NCBI RefSeq assembly: GCF_016767715.1
Contig: NZ_CP050145.1
Coordinates: 1,550,001 to 1,614,000, forward strand
Length of the DNA: 64,000 bases
Source of the DNA: Mycobacteroides chelonae
GTDB taxonomy: Bacteria > Actinomycetota > Actinomycetes > Mycobacteriales > Mycobacteriaceae
Direction: 5' to 3'
Position numbers and translations under genes: made by a program. This document shows positions 26,177-34,137 of this stretch, in pieces. Each line of letters opens with the position of its first letter. Within the stretch, counting starts at the first letter, position 1. The notes beneath the pieces are model-generated. The model was not told where the DNA came from. It searched no databases and saw only the letters and a program-made list of their open reading frames with translations.

Positions 26177-26825
26177 TACCGAAGTGGCCGTGCTGCTGGT
26201 CGACGATCAGGAGTTGGTGCGCACGGGACTGCGCCGGATTCTGCGCCGCAAGGACGGATTCTCGATTGTCGGGGAGTGCGCGGATGGCAGTGAGGTAGCA
26301 GCGGCGGTCACCCAGGCGCGGCCCGATGTGGTGATCATGGATCTGCGTATGAAGCAGATGAGCGGTATCGAGGCGATCCGATTACTGCACGCCGCCGAGG
26401 GGCCGCCGGCATTGGCACTGACTACATTTGACGACGACGAGCTGCTGTCCGGTGCGCTGCGTGCCGGCGCCGCCGGGTTCATTCTCAAAGATTCTCCGGC
26501 CGAAGAGCTCGTGCGCGCCGTGCACGCGGTCGCCCGTGGTGAGGCATATCTGGATCCGTCGGTAACCTCGCGGGTTCTCAGTGCCTATCGACGCGCCCCC
26601 GCGGCCAGTACCGGTGCCGCCGAGGACAAGCTCACCGTGCGGGAGCTGGATGTGTTGGCGCTCATCGCATCCGGCGCGAACAACTCCGAAATCGCTGAGC
26701 AGCTGGTGATATCCGAGGTGACGGTCAAGAGCCACATCGGCCGAATTTTCGTCAAACTCGATCTGCGAGATAGGGCCGCGGCCATCGTGTACGCCTACGA
26801 CCACGGCATCGTGACGCCCAAATAG
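26169..26825 (+). CDS. NarL/FixJ family response regulator
   Basis: The 218-residue regulator has a receiver domain (acid pair in LLVDDQELVR, phosphoacceptor Asp58 in VVIMDLRM, Thr in LTTFDD, Lys in ILKDS) and a LuxR-type helix-turn-helix (LTVRELDVLALIASGANNSE through VKSHIGRIF). The ATG at 26169 lies inside the last codons of the kinase gene, so the pair is translationally coupled. Longer upstream in-frame starts would add a sequence without homology and were rejected. The palindrome at 24886 is a candidate target. Confidence 0.93.
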   Translation: MTDTEVAVLLVDDQELVRTGLRRILRRKDGFSIVGECADGSEVAAAVTQARPDVVIMDLRMKQMSGIEAIRLLHAAEGPPALALTTFDDDELLSGALRAGAAGFILKDSPAEELVRAVHAVARGEAYLDPSVTSRVLSAYRRAPAASTGAAEDKLTVRELDVLALIASGANNSEIAEQLVISEVTVKSHIGRIFVKLDLRDRAAAIVYAYDHGIVTPK

Positions 26826-26827
26826 GG

Positions 26828-27316
26828 TTACTGGGTCTCTTTTACGCGAAGCCCCTCGATGGCTTCGTGCAATTCTTCAAGCTCACGGCGCAGATAGTCG
26901 CGGGTGGCGACTTCGCCCACCGCGAGCCGCAGTGCCGCCAGCTCCCGAGCCAGATATTCGGTATCGGCCTTGGTTTGTTCAGCGCGCCTGCGGTCCTCTT
27001 CCAGCGACACCCGGTCGCGGTTCTCCTGGCGGTTCTGGGCCAGCAGGATCAGGGGCGCGGCGTAGGCGGCCTGGGTGGAGAAAGCAAGGTTGAGCAGGAT
27101 GAAGGGATAGGGATCCCATTGGAAGCCCACCGCGAAGAGGTTCAGGATGATCCAGACGATGACGAACACCGTCTGCATGGCGAGATAACGTCCCGTGCCC
27201 AGGAACCGGGCAATGTTCTCGCTGACCCGGCCGACTGCCTCGACATCGAGGCCGAGCGACAGACGCCGGGAGGTCCGTGGAGTATCGAGCCGCTGCCGCG
27301 CCGATGCGTCGCTCAC
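26828..27316 (-). CDS. DUF1003 membrane protein
   Basis: The 162-residue protein has two membrane helices (around residues 46-65 and 75-95) joined by QWDPYPFILLNLAFSTQAAYAAP, the diagnostic DUF1003 core, followed by a charged coiled coil. Its start overlaps the stop of the upstream CBS/MgtE-N gene by 4 bases. The same pair exists in M. tuberculosis (Rv1231c-Rv1232c, from memory). A role in divalent cation handling is suggested only by that neighbour. Confidence 0.88.
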   Translation of the reverse strand: MSDASARQRLDTPRTSRRLSLGLDVEAVGRVSENIARFLGTGRYLAMQTVFVIVWIILNLFAVGFQWDPYPFILLNLAFSTQAAYAAPLILLAQNRQENRDRVSLEEDRRRAEQTKADTEYLARELAALRLAVGEVATRDYLRRELEELHEAIEGLRVKETQ

Positions 27317-28602
27317 GAACGGTTACCTCCCGTCACGCTCTCGGGTTCGTCGGCGCGCCAGCCGTCGGGCATCAAGTGATCCAGTACGTCGTCGACCGTA
27401 ACGGCGCCGAGCAAGTGGTTCTCCCTGTCGATCACGGGACCGCACACCAGGTTGTACGCGGCGAAGTAACGGGTGACCTCGGCCAACGGCGCCTCGGCAT
27501 CCAGGTAGGGCAGGTCGGTATCGAGAATGCCGCCGACCATCGCATAGGGGGGCTCACGCAGCAGCCGCTGCAGGTGGACACATCCGAGATAGCGCCCGGT
27601 GGGTGTCGCCGTGGGTGGCCGGACCACGAAGATCAGCGAGGACAACGCGGGAGTCAGATCCGGATCACGCACGCGGGCAAGGGCTTCGGCCACCGTGGTG
27701 TTGGGGCTCAGGATCACCGGTTCCGGGGTCATCATGCCGCCGGCGGTGTTGGGGGAGTGGGTCAGCAGCCGTCGGACGGGCTCGGAGTCCTCCGGATCCA
27801 TCAGCGCCAGAAGCGATTCGGCCTCTGCGGGCGGCAGTTCGCCCAGCAGGTCGGCGGCGTCGTCGGGGTCCATGGCCTCCAGCACGTCGGCGGCGCGCTC
27901 GTCTTCCAGCTTGGTGAGCACCTCGGCCTGATCGTCCTCGGGAAGCTCCTGGAGGATGTCGGCCAGCCGTTCGTCATCGAACGCGCCGAGCACCTCGTCA
28001 CGCCGCTTGGGCGGAAGCTCACGGATCGCATCGGCAACCTCGACGGGGCGCATGCCCTCGAACTGGAGCATGAGCTGGGCCACGCCCTGTCCGGGCAGGT
28101 TGAGCGCCGACGGCGTCAATCCGTGGATGTGGTTCCATCCGGTGACCTGTACGCCGCTACGCCGGCCCAGTCGTCGTGGGCTGCGCACGGCCACCCGGGT
28201 GACCACCCAGTCGCGGGTGCGGGTCTGCTCAAGGCCTAGATCAACCACGACGAGGTCGACACCGTCGAACTGTTCGAGCTCGGGGTCATCGGTGCGCACC
28301 GTGGTGTCCAGGACCTGCCCGAGCACCAGTGCCTCGCTGGGACGCTGTTCGAAGCGGCGCAGTGAGACGTTTCCGGTGTTCAGCGTCACCGATCCGGGCT
28401 CAATGGCGGTGACGCGCAGCATAGGCACGAATATTCTTCGGCGCGTGAGCATTTCAACAACCAGGCCAATGACCCGCGGCTGTTTTCGGGCAACGCCGAT
28501 CGCGATCACGACATCGCGCACCCGTCCGATCGATTCGCCGTCCGGGCCGAGAACCACCAGGCCTGAGAGCCTGGCTGCGAACACCTTGCTCACTGCGGCC
28601 AT
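27313..28602 (-). CDS. MgtE N-terminal and CBS domain protein without the transporter domain
   Basis: The 429-residue protein begins with PRC-barrel-like segments (about 10-75 and 85-160). The MgtE N-terminal superhelix follows (about 170-275, repeated L-P-E/P-D-D/E units), then two CBS domains (about 280-420). In MgtE these parts form the cytosolic Mg-sensing plug, but the membrane channel domain is absent, so it is probably a regulator rather than a transporter. TAACCT ends 6 bases before the ATG (reverse strand), indicating a leaderless transcript. It is coupled to the DUF1003 gene, whose product may supply the membrane part. Confidence 0.85.
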   Translation of the reverse strand: MAAVSKVFAARLSGLVVLGPDGESIGRVRDVVIAIGVARKQPRVIGLVVEMLTRRRIFVPMLRVTAIEPGSVTLNTGNVSLRRFEQRPSEALVLGQVLDTTVRTDDPELEQFDGVDLVVVDLGLEQTRTRDWVVTRVAVRSPRRLGRRSGVQVTGWNHIHGLTPSALNLPGQGVAQLMLQFEGMRPVEVADAIRELPPKRRDEVLGAFDDERLADILQELPEDDQAEVLTKLEDERAADVLEAMDPDDAADLLGELPPAEAESLLALMDPEDSEPVRRLLTHSPNTAGGMMTPEPVILSPNTTVAEALARVRDPDLTPALSSLIFVVRPPTATPTGRYLGCVHLQRLLREPPYAMVGGILDTDLPYLDAEAPLAEVTRYFAAYNLVCGPVIDRENHLLGAVTVDDVLDHLMPDGWRADEPESVTGGNRS

Positions 28603-28661
28603 GGTGCAAGGTTAGGGGGTAGGCCTTGCGGCGCCCTGCGCCGGTGTCGTGAGTTGGATGC

Positions 28662-29288
28662 CTAGGTGCCGATTCCGCCGTACATGAGGGCGATGACGGC
28701 GGCCGAGAATCGCTCACTGTCCTGCACCTCGCCGCCCCGTGAGGCGTGCAGACCGGTGGCCAGAATCATCCCGGTCACAGCTCGGGCGGTGTATTCGGTA
28801 TCGAGATCGGCACGCAGATAGCCTTTTTCGACCCCGTGACGCAGGTAGGCCTCGGTCAGTTGGTCACTTGTGGAGAGCATTCCGAAGACGCGCTCGCGTA
28901 GCTCGTTATCGACCGAGCCCGCTTCCAGCAGAAGCAGCGGCAACTGGGGGTTGTCCCGGAACAGGTCTGCGAGCGCGGCACCGATACGCACCGACTGCTG
29001 GCGGTACTGCTCGATATCGTCGGCCAGCCCCGCGGCGTTTTCCGCGCCGATCGCCTGAAAGATCTGTTCGGTGACGTCGTCGATGACATGCTCGATGATG
29101 TCCCGCTTGCTCTTGAAGTACCGGTAGAAGGTCCCATGGCCGATCCCGATCCGCCCGGCGATATCCGCGACGCCTGTCGCGTGGTAGCCCTGCTCGGAGA
29201 AGCACGCGAACGCAGCGTCCAGAATCTCTTGCCGCATCTCGAGCTTCTTGCGCTCGGCGCGACTGAGTGTGGACGGGCTGGACGTCAT
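28662..29288 (-). CDS. TetR family transcriptional regulator
   Basis: The 208-residue protein has a TetR helix-turn-helix (TGVADIAGRIGIGHGTFYRYFKSKRDI) and a helical ligand domain. The ATG at 29288 was chosen over the upstream in-frame ATG at 29336 because the extra 16 residues are not family-like and would cover the operator. It is divergent from the SDR-monooxygenase operon, and the palindrome 29323-29338 lies between them, so it is likely the local repressor. Confidence 0.87.
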   Translation of the reverse strand: MTSSPSTLSRAERKKLEMRQEILDAAFACFSEQGYHATGVADIAGRIGIGHGTFYRYFKSKRDIIEHVIDDVTEQIFQAIGAENAAGLADDIEQYRQQSVRIGAALADLFRDNPQLPLLLLEAGSVDNELRERVFGMLSTSDQLTEAYLRHGVEKGYLRADLDTEYTARAVTGMILATGLHASRGGEVQDSERFSAAVIALMYGGIGT

Positions 29289-29322
29289 AAGCGGCGATCC
29301 TACCGACCTTGACACTTGTCGA

Positions 29323-29338
29323 GAATGACATATCATTC
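29323..29338. promoter_or_regulatory. Palindromic operator candidate upstream of the SDR-monooxygenase operon
   Basis: GAATGACATATCATTC is symmetric at 14 of 16 positions. It is flanked by a further inverted pair, CTTGTC (29315-29320) and GACAAG (29346-29351). It lies 34 bases before the SDR start and 35 bases before the TetR start, the usual place for a TetR operator controlling both directions. Confidence 0.7.
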
Positions 29339-29371
29339 CGAAACTGACAAGCCATTCCGTTGGAGGTTGAT

Positions 29372-30229
29372 GTGAGTCGTTATCCGAAGATTGAGCTGCC
29401 AGGCGCGGTGGTCGTCATCACCGGTGGAGCCAGGGGAATCGGTGCTGCCACCGCGCGTCTTTTCGCCGATAAGGGGGCCGATGTCTGGATCGGCGATGTC
29501 GATGACGTGGTCGCCAAAGAGACCGCGGACACGATTCCGCGTGCACAGTCCGGTGCTCTCGATGTCACCAAACCCGAGTCCTGGGCCGGGTTTCTTGATC
29601 GGGTGCGCGCCGAGTCGGGTCCGATCGACATCCTGATCAACAACGCGGGCGTGATGCCGCTGGGCGGATTTGTCGAGGAGAACGAACGCACCACCGATCT
29701 GATTCTCGATGTGAACGTGCGCGGTCCGCTCAACGGTGCGCGGGCCGCGTTGCCCGAGATGGTGGCGCGGGGGCGTGGGCACATCGTCAACGTGGCGTCC
29801 ATGGCAGGCAAGCTGGCCGTCCCCGGCATGGTCACCTATAACGCGTCCAAGTTCGGTGCGGTCGGGCTTTCCGTGGCGCTGCGCAAGGAGTACGCAGACA
29901 GCGGCGTCAGCATCAGCTCGGTGCTGCCGAGCGCGGTCCGCACCGAGTTGGCCTCGGGCGCACCGCTGGGCAAGGGGATGCCGACCGTCGATCCCGAGGA
30001 TGTGGCGGCCGCGATCGTGCGCAGTGTCGACACTCGTCGCGCGCAGATCTCGGTGCCGGGCTGGCTCGCATTCGGATGGGGGCTGGTGGATCTTTTTGTG
30101 CCCGAACCACTTGAGCGACTTGGCCGCCGGCTGATCGATGACCGTCGTGCACTGACCTCACTGGACCTGAACGCCCGCGGCGCGTACATCGAACGCATCG
30201 AGCGGCAGAGCAAGGAGCACCAGAAGTGA
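29372..30229 (+). CDS. Short-chain dehydrogenase/reductase
   Basis: The 285-residue enzyme has the NAD(P)-binding motif GGARGIG, the NNAG structural motif and the catalytic Y-x-x-x-K (TYNASK) with an upstream Ser. The GTG at 29372 is preferred to the TTG at 29360 because GGAGG is placed 5 bases before it. Its stop overlaps the monooxygenase start (GTGA), so the two are co-translated. An alcohol dehydrogenase feeding a ketone to a Baeyer-Villiger enzyme is a common catabolic pairing and is inferred here. Confidence 0.9.
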   Translation: MSRYPKIELPGAVVVITGGARGIGAATARLFADKGADVWIGDVDDVVAKETADTIPRAQSGALDVTKPESWAGFLDRVRAESGPIDILINNAGVMPLGGFVEENERTTDLILDVNVRGPLNGARAALPEMVARGRGHIVNVASMAGKLAVPGMVTYNASKFGAVGLSVALRKEYADSGVSISSVLPSAVRTELASGAPLGKGMPTVDPEDVAAAIVRSVDTRRAQISVPGWLAFGWGLVDLFVPEPLERLGRRLIDDRRALTSLDLNARGAYIERIERQSKEHQK

Positions 30230-31674
30230 GCGAACGGCGCAGTCCCAGAGTTGTCGTCGTCGGCGCCGGTATGGCCGGAATCGCGGTGGGGCACAAACTC
30301 ATAGAGGCCGGTTTCGACGATTTCTCCATTCTGGAGAAGGGCGATGACGTCGGTGGCGTCTGGTACTGGAACCGCTATCCGGGGCTGACCTGCGATGTGC
30401 CCTCCCAGGCCTATCAGTACCCCTTTGCGCCACGCACGGACTGGCCACGGCTCTTCGCCACCGGTCCAGAGATTCAGGCGTATCACCGCACGGTCGCCGA
30501 GGATCTGGGCGTCATGTCTCATATTCGGTGCGGGCAGGAGGTCACCGCCGCAGAGTTCACCGGTACGGGCTGGCGGGTTACCACCGCGGCGGGGGAGGTG
30601 CTGGAATGCGATTTTCTGATTGCCGCCACCGGCGTGCTGCACCACCCGAACATCCCCGACATCCCAGGGCTCGACAGCTTCCGCGGCAAGGTGGTGCACA
30701 CCGCGCGGTGGGATGACTCGGTGCAGCTGGAAGGAAAGCGTGTCGCCGCGATTGGAACGGGCTCTACTGGGGTGCAAGTGGTTTCGGCGATGCAGCCCAT
30801 CGTCGAGCAGGTGACCTCATTCATCCGGACACCGCAATGGGTGCTGTGGGCACCGATGGCGATGCGGCAGCCAAAGTTCGTCTCCAAGCTGCTGGAGGCG
30901 TTGCCCACCGAACGCATCGTGCGATTCAGTGCGTTGACGGGCACCGACGCGTTGGTGAACATCGTGACCCGGCCCAGCTGGGGTCGGCGGCTGGTGCAGC
31001 AGTACGCGCGGGCGTGCCTGCACCTGATCCGCGACAAGGAGTTGCGTCAAAAACTGACCCCGGATTACGAGCCGCTGTGCAAGCGGCAGGTCTTGTCCGG
31101 GTCGTTCCATCGCGCTGTCCAGAAGCCGAATGTCGAGATCGTCACCGACCGCATCGACAGGGTCACGCCCACCGGCATTGTGACGGTCGACGGTGCCGAG
31201 CGCGAATTCGACGTGATTGTGCTGGCCACCGGATTTCAGGCGCACAACTACATGCGGCCGATGAATCTGGTTGGCAAAGACGGATATTCGATTGATGAGG
31301 CATGGGAAAAGGGGCCCAAGGCGTACCGGATGACCGCCATCCCCGGCTTCCCGAACTTCTTCACCGTGCTCGGCCCCAACTCGCCGACCGGATCGATCTG
31401 GCTTCAGCACACGGCCGAGCGCACCGCCGAATACGTCATCAGCTGGCTACATCGTTTCGCCCGTGGCGAGATCACCACGGTTGAAGTGAGCCGCGAGGCG
31501 ACCGATGAGTTCAACGTCCAAGCGCGTGAGGCGATGAAACCCACGGTGTGGGCGACCGGGTGCAACTCCTGGTATCTCACCGAGGACGGATCGGTAGACC
31601 TGTGGCCCTTCGATCGGAAGACCATGGAGCGCATGCTCGCCTCACCCGAGGAGAGTCACTACATCGTGCAGTGA
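30226..31674 (+). CDS. Flavin monooxygenase with Baeyer-Villiger signature
   Basis: The 482-residue enzyme has an N-terminal FAD motif GAGMAG, a second dinucleotide motif GTGSTGVQV for NADPH, and between them F-x-G-x-x-x-H-x-x-x-W (Phe152 to Trp162, followed by Asp), the fingerprint of class B Baeyer-Villiger monooxygenases. The C-terminal LATGFQAHNY segment is also typical. It would convert a ketone to an ester or lactone; the substrate is unknown. It is the second gene of the operon controlled by the divergent TetR. Confidence 0.87.
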   Translation: MSERRSPRVVVVGAGMAGIAVGHKLIEAGFDDFSILEKGDDVGGVWYWNRYPGLTCDVPSQAYQYPFAPRTDWPRLFATGPEIQAYHRTVAEDLGVMSHIRCGQEVTAAEFTGTGWRVTTAAGEVLECDFLIAATGVLHHPNIPDIPGLDSFRGKVVHTARWDDSVQLEGKRVAAIGTGSTGVQVVSAMQPIVEQVTSFIRTPQWVLWAPMAMRQPKFVSKLLEALPTERIVRFSALTGTDALVNIVTRPSWGRRLVQQYARACLHLIRDKELRQKLTPDYEPLCKRQVLSGSFHRAVQKPNVEIVTDRIDRVTPTGIVTVDGAEREFDVIVLATGFQAHNYMRPMNLVGKDGYSIDEAWEKGPKAYRMTAIPGFPNFFTVLGPNSPTGSIWLQHTAERTAEYVISWLHRFARGEITTVEVSREATDEFNVQAREAMKPTVWATGCNSWYLTEDGSVDLWPFDRKTMERMLASPEESHYIVQ

Positions 31675-31680
31675 CGCGCG

Positions 31681-32547
31681 TTAGCGCAGATTGAACGTCG
31701 ACGGATCGGGGCCGATGCGACCGTCGGCCGCGTCGAGCCCGGTGATGCGCTCTACCTCGTCGGTGCTGAGTTCGAATCCGAACACATCGAAGTTGGCCGC
31801 GATGCGCGCCGGCGTCACCGACTTGGGAATGACGACGTTGCCCAGCTGAAGATGCCAACGCAGGATCACCTGCGCTGCGCTCACCCCGTGGCCCTCGGCG
31901 ATGGCGCCGATGGTCGGGCTATCCAGGATGGTGCCCTGGCCAAGTGGCGACCAGGCCTCGGTGAGAATGCCGTACTCGGCGTGGAAGGCGCGCAGCTCGG
32001 TCTGGGTGAACCGGGGATGCAGCTCGATCTGGTTGAGAGCAGGCACTTCTCCGGTTTCATCGATCAGCCGCTGGAGATTCTCGACGGTGAAATTGCTGAC
32101 CCCGATGGCCTTGGCTCGGCCGTCGGCCTGGATCCGCTGCAGCGCCTTGAAGCTGGCCACGTACTCGTCGAGTTCAGGCACCGGCCAGTGGATCAGGTAC
32201 AGGTCCACATAATCGGTGCCCAGCCGCTCCAGGGAGGCGTCAAACGCGCGTAGCGCGCTGTCATAGCCCTGATCGGCATTCCACAGCTTGGTGGTCAGGA
32301 AGACATCCCCACGGGGAACCCCGGACTGCGCGATGGCGCGGCCCGTGCCTTCCTCGTTCTCGTACACCTTCGCGGTGTCGATGCTCCGGTATCCGACCTG
32401 CAGGGCGGTCGATACCGCCGCCTCGGCTTCGTCGCTAGGCACCTGCCAGACGCCATAGCCGAGCTGGGGAATCGTGGTACCGGAATTGAGCGTCACGTTG
32501 GGGACTATCTGGGGAACCGTCACGGTCAACCCAACGCGGGGCGTCAC
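31681..32547 (-). CDS. Aldo/keto reductase
   Basis: The 288-residue protein folds as an AKR (beta/alpha)8 barrel with the tetrad Asp (DTAKVY), Tyr (same segment), Lys (LTTKLW) and His (LIHWP). It starts with the typical hairpin PQLGYGVWQVP. It is NADPH-dependent by family and probably reduces small aldehydes or ketones. It converges on the monooxygenase with 6 bases between them. The GTG start at 32547 leaves a slightly long N-terminus, so a downstream start is possible. Confidence 0.88.
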   Translation of the reverse strand: MTPRVGLTVTVPQIVPNVTLNSGTTIPQLGYGVWQVPSDEAEAAVSTALQVGYRSIDTAKVYENEEGTGRAIAQSGVPRGDVFLTTKLWNADQGYDSALRAFDASLERLGTDYVDLYLIHWPVPELDEYVASFKALQRIQADGRAKAIGVSNFTVENLQRLIDETGEVPALNQIELHPRFTQTELRAFHAEYGILTEAWSPLGQGTILDSPTIGAIAEGHGVSAAQVILRWHLQLGNVVIPKSVTPARIAANFDVFGFELSTDEVERITGLDAADGRIGPDPSTFNLR

Positions 32548-32577
32548 GGAGTATTCCCGGGGGGCTCGGGGTAAATG

Positions 32578-32613
32578 AAACGCCCCACTCCCAATGCTGG
32601 GAGTGGGGCGTTT
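32578..32613 (-). terminator. Rho-independent terminator after tRNA-Lys
   Basis: A perfect 16-bp stem (arms 32578-32593 and 32598-32613) with a 4-base loop lies directly downstream of the tRNA gene on the reverse strand. The stem has AAA/TTT at its base and is followed by CATTTA. It separates the tRNA from the aldo/keto reductase. Confidence 0.85.
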
Positions 32614-32617
32614 CTGG

Positions 32618-32693
<76 letters not shown>

Positions 32694-32803
32694 GTGAACG
32701 TGCGTGGAAGACCTTAGCAGCCTCGGAGCCCGTAACGAAAATTGTCATCCCCCCGATAGCCCGGTCGCGGTTATTGAGGTCGTCGCCGACCATCCTGAAC
32801 CCG

Positions 32804-32809
32804 TACAAT
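32804..32809 (+). promoter_or_regulatory. Candidate -10 box for the L,D-transpeptidase gene
   Basis: TACAAT is a near-consensus SigA-type -10 hexamer 41 bases before the ATG at 32851, leaving a leader that includes the ribosome binding site. No convincing -35 element is visible at 17 bases. Confidence 0.5.
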
Positions 32810-32850
32810 CATCGGTGAGTTTGCGCATCAAGTTTCAAAGGGAGCAAAGC

Positions 32851-34068
32851 ATGACCCAGGGTCGTCCACGCCTGCTGGTTGGCGCGCGTCGGCGGTGGGC
32901 CACCGCGCTCGCACTCCCGATTGTGGCCATGGCTGTGCTGGCCGGATGCACGGATGCCACCTCCAAGGAACCGCCGAAAGTCATTGACAAGGCAACGCCT
33001 TACGCGGATCTGCTGGTGCCCAAGCTGGCGATGTCGGTCAAGGATGGAGCGGTCGGCGTCCCGGTCGATGCGCCCGTGACGGTGACTGCGGGCGAGGGCG
33101 TGCTCGGAACCGTCACCATGGTCAACTCCGACGGCAAAGAGATTGCCGGTGAGGTCGGCGCCGACGGTGTGACGTGGTCCACCACCGAGCCACTCGGCTA
33201 TGACAAGCAGTACACCATCAAGGCCGATGCCAGAGGTCTTGGCGGCGTGGCACGCGCCAATGCGTCGTTCCGCACTCATTCGCCGGACAACATGACGATG
33301 CCGTATGTCATGCCGGGTGATGGTGAGGTGGTCGGTATCGGTCAAACGGTCGCCATCCGGTTCGATGAGAGCATCCCGAATCGGGCGGCGGCGGAGAAGG
33401 CCATCAAGATCACCACCGACCCGCCCGTCGAGGGTGCTTTCTACTGGTTGAACAACCGCGAAGTGCGTTGGCGCCCAGAGGCGTTTTGGGAGCCCGGAAC
33501 GTCGATCGATGTGAAGGTCAACACCTATGGGGTGGACCTGGGCAACGGCGTCTTTGGGCAGGACAACGTGACGTCCCGCTTCTCCATCGGCGACGCGATC
33601 ATCAGCCGGGTGGATGACAACAACAAGGTCGTCAACGTCGAGCGCAACGGCGAGATCATCAAGACGATGCCGACCTCGATGGGTAAGGACAAGGCGCCCA
33701 CCAACAACGGCACATACATCATTGGTGAGCGGTTCAAGGATCTGATCATGGATTCCTCGACCTATGGTGTCGCGGTCAACTCGCCCGACGGCTACCGCAC
33801 CAAAGTGCAGTACGCCACCCAGATGTCCTACAGCGGGATCTACGTGCACGCCGCACCGTGGTCCGTCGGCGCGCAGGGGCGCACCAACACCAGCCACGGC
33901 TGCCTGAACGTCAGCACCGCGAACGCGAAGTGGTTCTACGAGAACACCAAGCGCGGTGACATTGTGATTGTTTCCAATACGGTTGGCCCCGTTCTTCCTG
34001 TCACCGACGGGCTTGGCGACTGGAACATTCCGTGGTCGCAGTGGAAGGCCGGAAACGCCCGGAACTAG
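32851..34068 (+). CDS. L,D-transpeptidase lipoprotein (LdtMt2/LdtB type)
   Basis: The 405-residue enzyme makes 3-3 cross-links in peptidoglycan and is a target of carbapenems. A signal peptide with lipobox VLAGC anchors it outside the membrane. Two Ig-like domains (about 45-250) precede the YkuD catalytic domain, which carries His333 and the S-H-G-C-x-N motif with His350 and catalytic Cys351. Length and order match LdtMt2 of M. tuberculosis (408 residues). The ATG at 32851 has a good AAAGGGAG site; upstream in-frame codons lack a signal peptide. It shares a bidirectional terminator with the DivIVA-like gene. Confidence 0.95.
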   Translation: MTQGRPRLLVGARRRWATALALPIVAMAVLAGCTDATSKEPPKVIDKATPYADLLVPKLAMSVKDGAVGVPVDAPVTVTAGEGVLGTVTMVNSDGKEIAGEVGADGVTWSTTEPLGYDKQYTIKADARGLGGVARANASFRTHSPDNMTMPYVMPGDGEVVGIGQTVAIRFDESIPNRAAAEKAIKITTDPPVEGAFYWLNNREVRWRPEAFWEPGTSIDVKVNTYGVDLGNGVFGQDNVTSRFSIGDAIISRVDDNNKVVNVERNGEIIKTMPTSMGKDKAPTNNGTYIIGERFKDLIMDSSTYGVAVNSPDGYRTKVQYATQMSYSGIYVHAAPWSVGAQGRTNTSHGCLNVSTANAKWFYENTKRGDIVIVSNTVGPVLPVTDGLGDWNIPWSQWKAGNARN

Positions 34069-34083
34069 CGTCGCCGCAGACGA

Positions 34084-34119
34084 AAAAGCCCCCGACACGT
34101 CGAGCGTGCGGGGGCTTTT
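34084..34119. terminator. Bidirectional terminator between ldt and the DivIVA-like gene
   Basis: AAAAGCCCCCG and CGGGGGCTTTT form a GC stem with A/T flanks on both sides, enclosing an inner CACG/CGTG pair. It can end transcripts arriving from either convergent gene. Confidence 0.85.
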
Positions 34120-34137
34120 CTGCGAACTGGTCCGCTT

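Noticed and set aside
30817..31410. 197-codon antisense frame in the monooxygenase gene
   Set aside because: Shadow of a GC-rich coding sequence with no domain or start signal.
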